Below, piece by piece: positions 61,187 through 64,000 of a stretch of DNA of 64,000 bases; position 1 is the first letter of the stretch; every line of letters begins with the position of its first letter. The stretch is from Lachnospiraceae bacterium. Lineage in GTDB: Bacteria > Bacillota > Clostridia > Lachnospirales > Lachnospiraceae. The translations under genes were made by a program, and so were the position numbers. The notes under the pieces were generated by a model that saw nothing but the letters and a program-made list of their open reading frames with translations, did no database searches and was not told where the DNA came from. Where the stretch lies: the NCBI GenBank assembly GCA_021200995.1, contig JAJQFS010000030.1:62001-126000 (forward strand). The letters run 5' to 3'.

Positions 61187-64000
61187 TTTTTTCGCTTTCT
61201 GCACATCCACAGTCCCGCCGCTGTAAAGATCAGCACACAGCCAAAGAGTGTGATCCACAGCATCGGTACACTGTATCCGCCGGTGGACGGCAGGGTGTAC
61301 TGCGTGTAGTTCGGAATGTAATACTTCGTATTGCCGTCCGCATCCGTTGTGGAATAGGAAATTCCACTTGTCAGTGTGAAGGTCTGCGTTTTTGTATCCA
61401 CTTCCACTAACCAGTAATTTCTGGCCAGCAGGGTGTAGCCGCCCGGCGCTTTTGTTTCTACCAGATAATATGTTCCGCTTTCGAGAAGTTCGTAATTGAA
61501 GCTTCCATCATCAAGATTCACCGTGTAGAATATCACTTCTCCGCTGCTGTTGCTGATTGCGGTATAAAGTGCATCATCGCTGTCCACCTGTATTTTCCCT
61601 GTTGAGGTGAAGCTTACATCATACGGATCATACAGCTGGAATACCGCGCCGGAAAGCAGCTGGTCAGCTGTCAGACTGTCAAAGTCTGTGTCCGCGCCAA
61701 TCCCTACTCCGTCAATCTTGGTCAGGGAAATGGTCATCTTATTATAATTGGTCACAGTCACATGATCGGTGGTCTGCGTGTTGGTGGACGTCGGGTTTAC
61801 CTCACTTGTTTTCGCATCCGAAGGAATGTTCAGAATCCAGGCTGCGTAAGTTACAGTGTTGCCGTCTCCGTCTGTTCCGGTATAGGTATTTGTGGCGTCC
61901 GTCACATTGGTACTGTCCGCGTCCGCGGAAGCCAGGTCATACTGCTCATCCGTAGAAACTTCCACGATGATATATTCCTGGAAATATAACAGGTCTTCCA
62001 GGCTTGCCTTGCCGCCAGAATCAGTCGTCAGGGTCGCAATCAGTTTACTTTCATCCAGCGTTTCCACAGTATCAGCCGTACCTGCCGCATAGGGTCCGTA
62101 TACTTTGAAGATCGTCCCTTTCACTGGCGCGCCGTCCGAATCCTGCTTGGTGATTTCCAGATCGCGGTACAGCACCAGGCCGATATCCTTGGAGAGATCA
62201 TAAATCCCGTCGCTGGTGGCGTAGAGGAAGAATTTCTCCGAGGTAACCGTTGTGGAAGTTCCATCGATTATACTCGTGCCGGTTACATTGCTGTCCGCCA
62301 GCACACTGCCCATATATGCCGCAAAGCTGCTGCCCGATGTATCATAGAGACTGGACGGGTTGATTGAGTAAATAGAATTTACCGCAGTGCCGTCGCTCGT
62401 CTGCGCCCGCGTGGTCGTCACACTATACTTCACGCCGCTTACGCCGCCAATGGCCGCTACCAGCTGGTAATACGTGGCGCTGGAGACGCCGGCCAGCTTG
62501 CTGTAAATAATTCCGCTTTCATCATAGGCGTCCGCCTCATCTGTCATATTGGAACTGAGGCTGGCGGCGTCCAGACCGGTAAAGTGGAAACGCCACATGC
62601 TCGTCCCTGATACAGCTGCGGTCAGGGTCTCTCCCAGCTGCAGACCGGTATAGGTACGCAGGGAGACAGATGCCGTGTTCAGAAGAGCTGATACGATTGC
62701 ATAGTCTGCATAATAGTTGGTACGGCTGTTATAATAATCCGAATAAGCCAGAATATCGCTTGCCGAGCCGCTGCTGCCGCCGCTGTATTCTCCGCTCAAT
62801 GTCACATCTTCCGCATCCTGAATGCCGTCGCCGTCAGCGTCAATCCAGAACATGCCGCCTACATCAACAGGTTCCGAAGAAAGCACGGCATAGACGCGGT
62901 TGCTCGCCTGGCTCTGCGTTGCTGTAGAGCTTCCCTTCGTATAACAGAATGTGTAGCAGTTATATGTCGCCTGATGAATGGCGGCTTCCAGATCATCATC
63001 CGACATTTCCGGAACCGTGGTCTTATAAGTCACGATCAGCTTCGCGCCGGGCGCCAACGAATAATTGTTGTCTACCACAATAGCAAACGCTGTGATGCTT
63101 CCGTCAGCAGGCTTTGTAGTAGTCCAATTTCCGGCATATGTCTCTTTCGTCTCAAAGGCAGACATCATAGCATTGACATCGCCGCTGTCATCAAGCGCTT
63201 CAGTGTAGTACCAGATGGTATAGTCATCGCCTTCCGTCAGGGGCGTTTCATTTCCGTTTTTATCCCGGATGATCACAGATTCAATTTCACTGTAAACAAG
63301 CGTCCACCTGTTCGTCGAACTTCCGCTGGTATCTGTATGGAAATCCAGGCCGCCCTCCTGTGGGATCACATCCATCACCATCAGATTATGAAGGGAATCC
63401 TGATCATTTCCATTGGTCATCGTCAGGCGGAACTGAACCCATCCCGTTGATTCGCTGTCGGTGACTGATGCTTTTCCACTGCGGGACCATACATCTCCAT
63501 CCTGGTCCCCCTGAATCTCTTTCAGCACACTGACATTGTCAGTCGCGATGTACGAAACTGGCGCGGTCGCCGTCAGATAACCGTAATAGCTGCTCAGATC
63601 CAACATATCCTGCAGAATTTGATCAGCTGACGTGGAACCGAGACCTTCCGCCCAGAGAAGGGTATCCGCGCTCTTAAACACAGACGGAACTGTATTATCC
63701 TTATATTTTGTTCCGCTGTCAGTGCTGGTCACCCAAGCAGTGTTGCTTATATCGGCGCTGCTGGTCAGATAATTGACAATGGTGGTAGTCATGCTGGCCT
63801 CCAGCGTCAGCTGTACCGTCCCGCCCGCAGCGAGGAAACCTGTCGTCGTGATAGCCAACAGGTTATACCCATCCTGCGTCACCAGCTGTACCTCCTCGAT
63901 CTCAAGCCCGCTGTTTTCGGTGATGATCTGCAGATTTCCCGCATATTGAATGCTTTCGCTTGCCGTGCTGATTTCCAGTCCCTGCGGCAGCAGGTCGATG
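61174..64000 (-). CDS. Large tip/adhesin-type pilin, LPXTG-anchored (5' end beyond window)
   Basis: At least 940 residues are visible; the frame stays open to the right edge, so an apparent GTG start at 63882 is internal. It contains beta-rich repeat-like regions, an SdrD-like block (GMFWIDADGDGIQDAEDV), two SpaA/Cna-B domains near the C-terminus (DLEITKQDSDGAPVKGTIFK and LTKIDGVGIG), an E-box YYLVETKAPGGY, and a sorting signal LPSTG followed by a helix and RKRKKAGT. First gene of the visible pilus operon and its likely tip or host-binding subunit. Confidence 0.88.
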   Translation of the reverse strand, partial: IDLLPQGLEISTASESIQYAGNLQIITENSGLEIEEVQLVTQDGYNLLAITTTGFLAAGGTVQLTLEASMTTTIVNYLTSSADISNTAWVTSTDSGTKYKDNTVPSVFKSADTLLWAEGLGSTSADQILQDMLDLSSYYGYLTATAPVSYIATDNVSVLKEIQGDQDGDVWSRSGKASVTDSESTGWVQFRLTMTNGNDQDSLHNLMVMDVIPQEGGLDFHTDTSGSSTNRWTLVYSEIESVIIRDKNGNETPLTEGDDYTIWYYTEALDDSGDVNAMMSAFETKETYAGNWTTTKPADGSITAFAIVVDNNYSLAPGAKLIVTYKTTVPEMSDDDLEAAIHQATYNCYTFCYTKGSSTATQSQASNRVYAVLSSEPVDVGGMFWIDADGDGIQDAEDVTLSGEYSGGSSGSASDILAYSDYYNSRTNYYADYAIVSALLNTASVSLRTYTGLQLGETLTAAVSGTSMWRFHFTGLDAASLSSNMTDEADAYDESGIIYSKLAGVSSATYYQLVAAIGGVSGVKYSVTTTRAQTSDGTAVNSIYSINPSSLYDTSGSSFAAYMGSVLADSNVTGTSIIDGTSTTVTSEKFFLYATSDGIYDLSKDIGLVLYRDLEITKQDSDGAPVKGTIFKVYGPYAAGTADTVETLDESKLIATLTTDSGGKASLEDLLYFQEYIIVEVSTDEQYDLASADADSTNVTDATNTYTGTDGDGNTVTYAAWILNIPSDAKTSEVNPTSTNTQTTDHVTVTNYNKMTISLTKIDGVGIGADTDFDSLTADQLLSGAVFQLYDPYDVSFTSTGKIQVDSDDALYTAISNSSGEVIFYTVNLDDGSFNYELLESGTYYLVETKAPGGYTLLARNYWLVEVDTKTQTFTLTSGISYSTTDADGNTKYYIPNYTQYTLPSTGGYSVPMLWITLFGCVLIFTAAGLWMCRKRKKAGT

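Overview
The window looks like chromosome of an anaerobic, spore-forming gut Firmicute, most likely a Lachnospiraceae member. The evidence is moderate-to-high GC content with Clostridia-type gene families, sporulation genes (spoIIP, gpr), pyruvate phosphate dikinase, an anaerobic NrdG activase, a DUF1836 regulator, AddAB rather than RecBCD, sortase-assembled pili and an Msm-type oligosaccharide operon. The genus cannot be fixed from sequence alone. About 50 protein genes, three intact tRNA genes (Gly-GCC, Gly-CCC, Trp-CCA) and one TPP riboswitch are supported. Most genes lie on the minus strand. No CRISPR array, rRNA gene or intact transposase was seen.

Layout. 1-5.5 kb holds a minus-strand run: acyltransferase (cut by the left edge), DUF1836 regulator, patatin lipase, DegV protein, an apparently frameshifted secreted amidase, an HD-domain protein, a base-excision glycosylase and an unlisted 57-aa membrane protein. 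5.7-8.5 kb is ppdK with a structured leader and two 3' hairpins. 8.7-10.6 kb has a lipid kinase and a YdcF protein. 10.66-12.47 kb looks like a tiny tRNA-Gly-associated island: a secreted LysM protein and a ribbon-helix-helix regulator between an intact tRNA-Gly and a copy of its 3' end. 12.8-17.3 kb is a degenerate GH3-like membrane protein plus the aspartate-pathway genes (lysC, hom, ACT regulator). 17.4-31 kb contains mutY with a DUF1653 partner, tRNA-Trp, a DUF4349 lipoprotein, an isochorismatase-fold hydrolase, TPP riboswitch-thiT, addAB, a pyridoxine-family kinase and ridA. 31-34.6 kb has tex, a phosphodiesterase and nrdG.

34.7-37.2 kb is an AT-richer accessory patch: a three-gene DUF4160 cassette, a TetR regulator and a nitroreductase. 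37.2-46 kb is a raffinose-family oligosaccharide operon: AraC activator, binding protein, two permeases, GH36 alpha-galactosidase, and a fusion of a P-loop sugar kinase to a GH13 sucrose phosphorylase. The binding protein and permeases would import the sugar, the galactosidase would release sucrose, and the fusion would phosphorylate and phosphorolyse it. 46-53.9 kb holds a GT-C-type membrane protein, a truncated GH3-like relic, and the conserved order hemW-lepA-spoIIP-gpr, divergent from rpsT.

54.5-64 kb is a sortase-dependent pilus locus: a tip-type adhesin (cut by the right edge), backbone pilin, two class C sortases, a signal-peptidase-like protein without its catalytic residues, a minor pilin and a third sortase, followed by an HTH protein and a small sigma factor. 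The strongest candidates for something undescribed are the kinase-phosphorylase fusion, the tRNA-Gly mini-island with its repeated operator-like motif, the structured RNA ahead of the TPP riboswitch, and the catalytically dead signal peptidase in the pilus locus.
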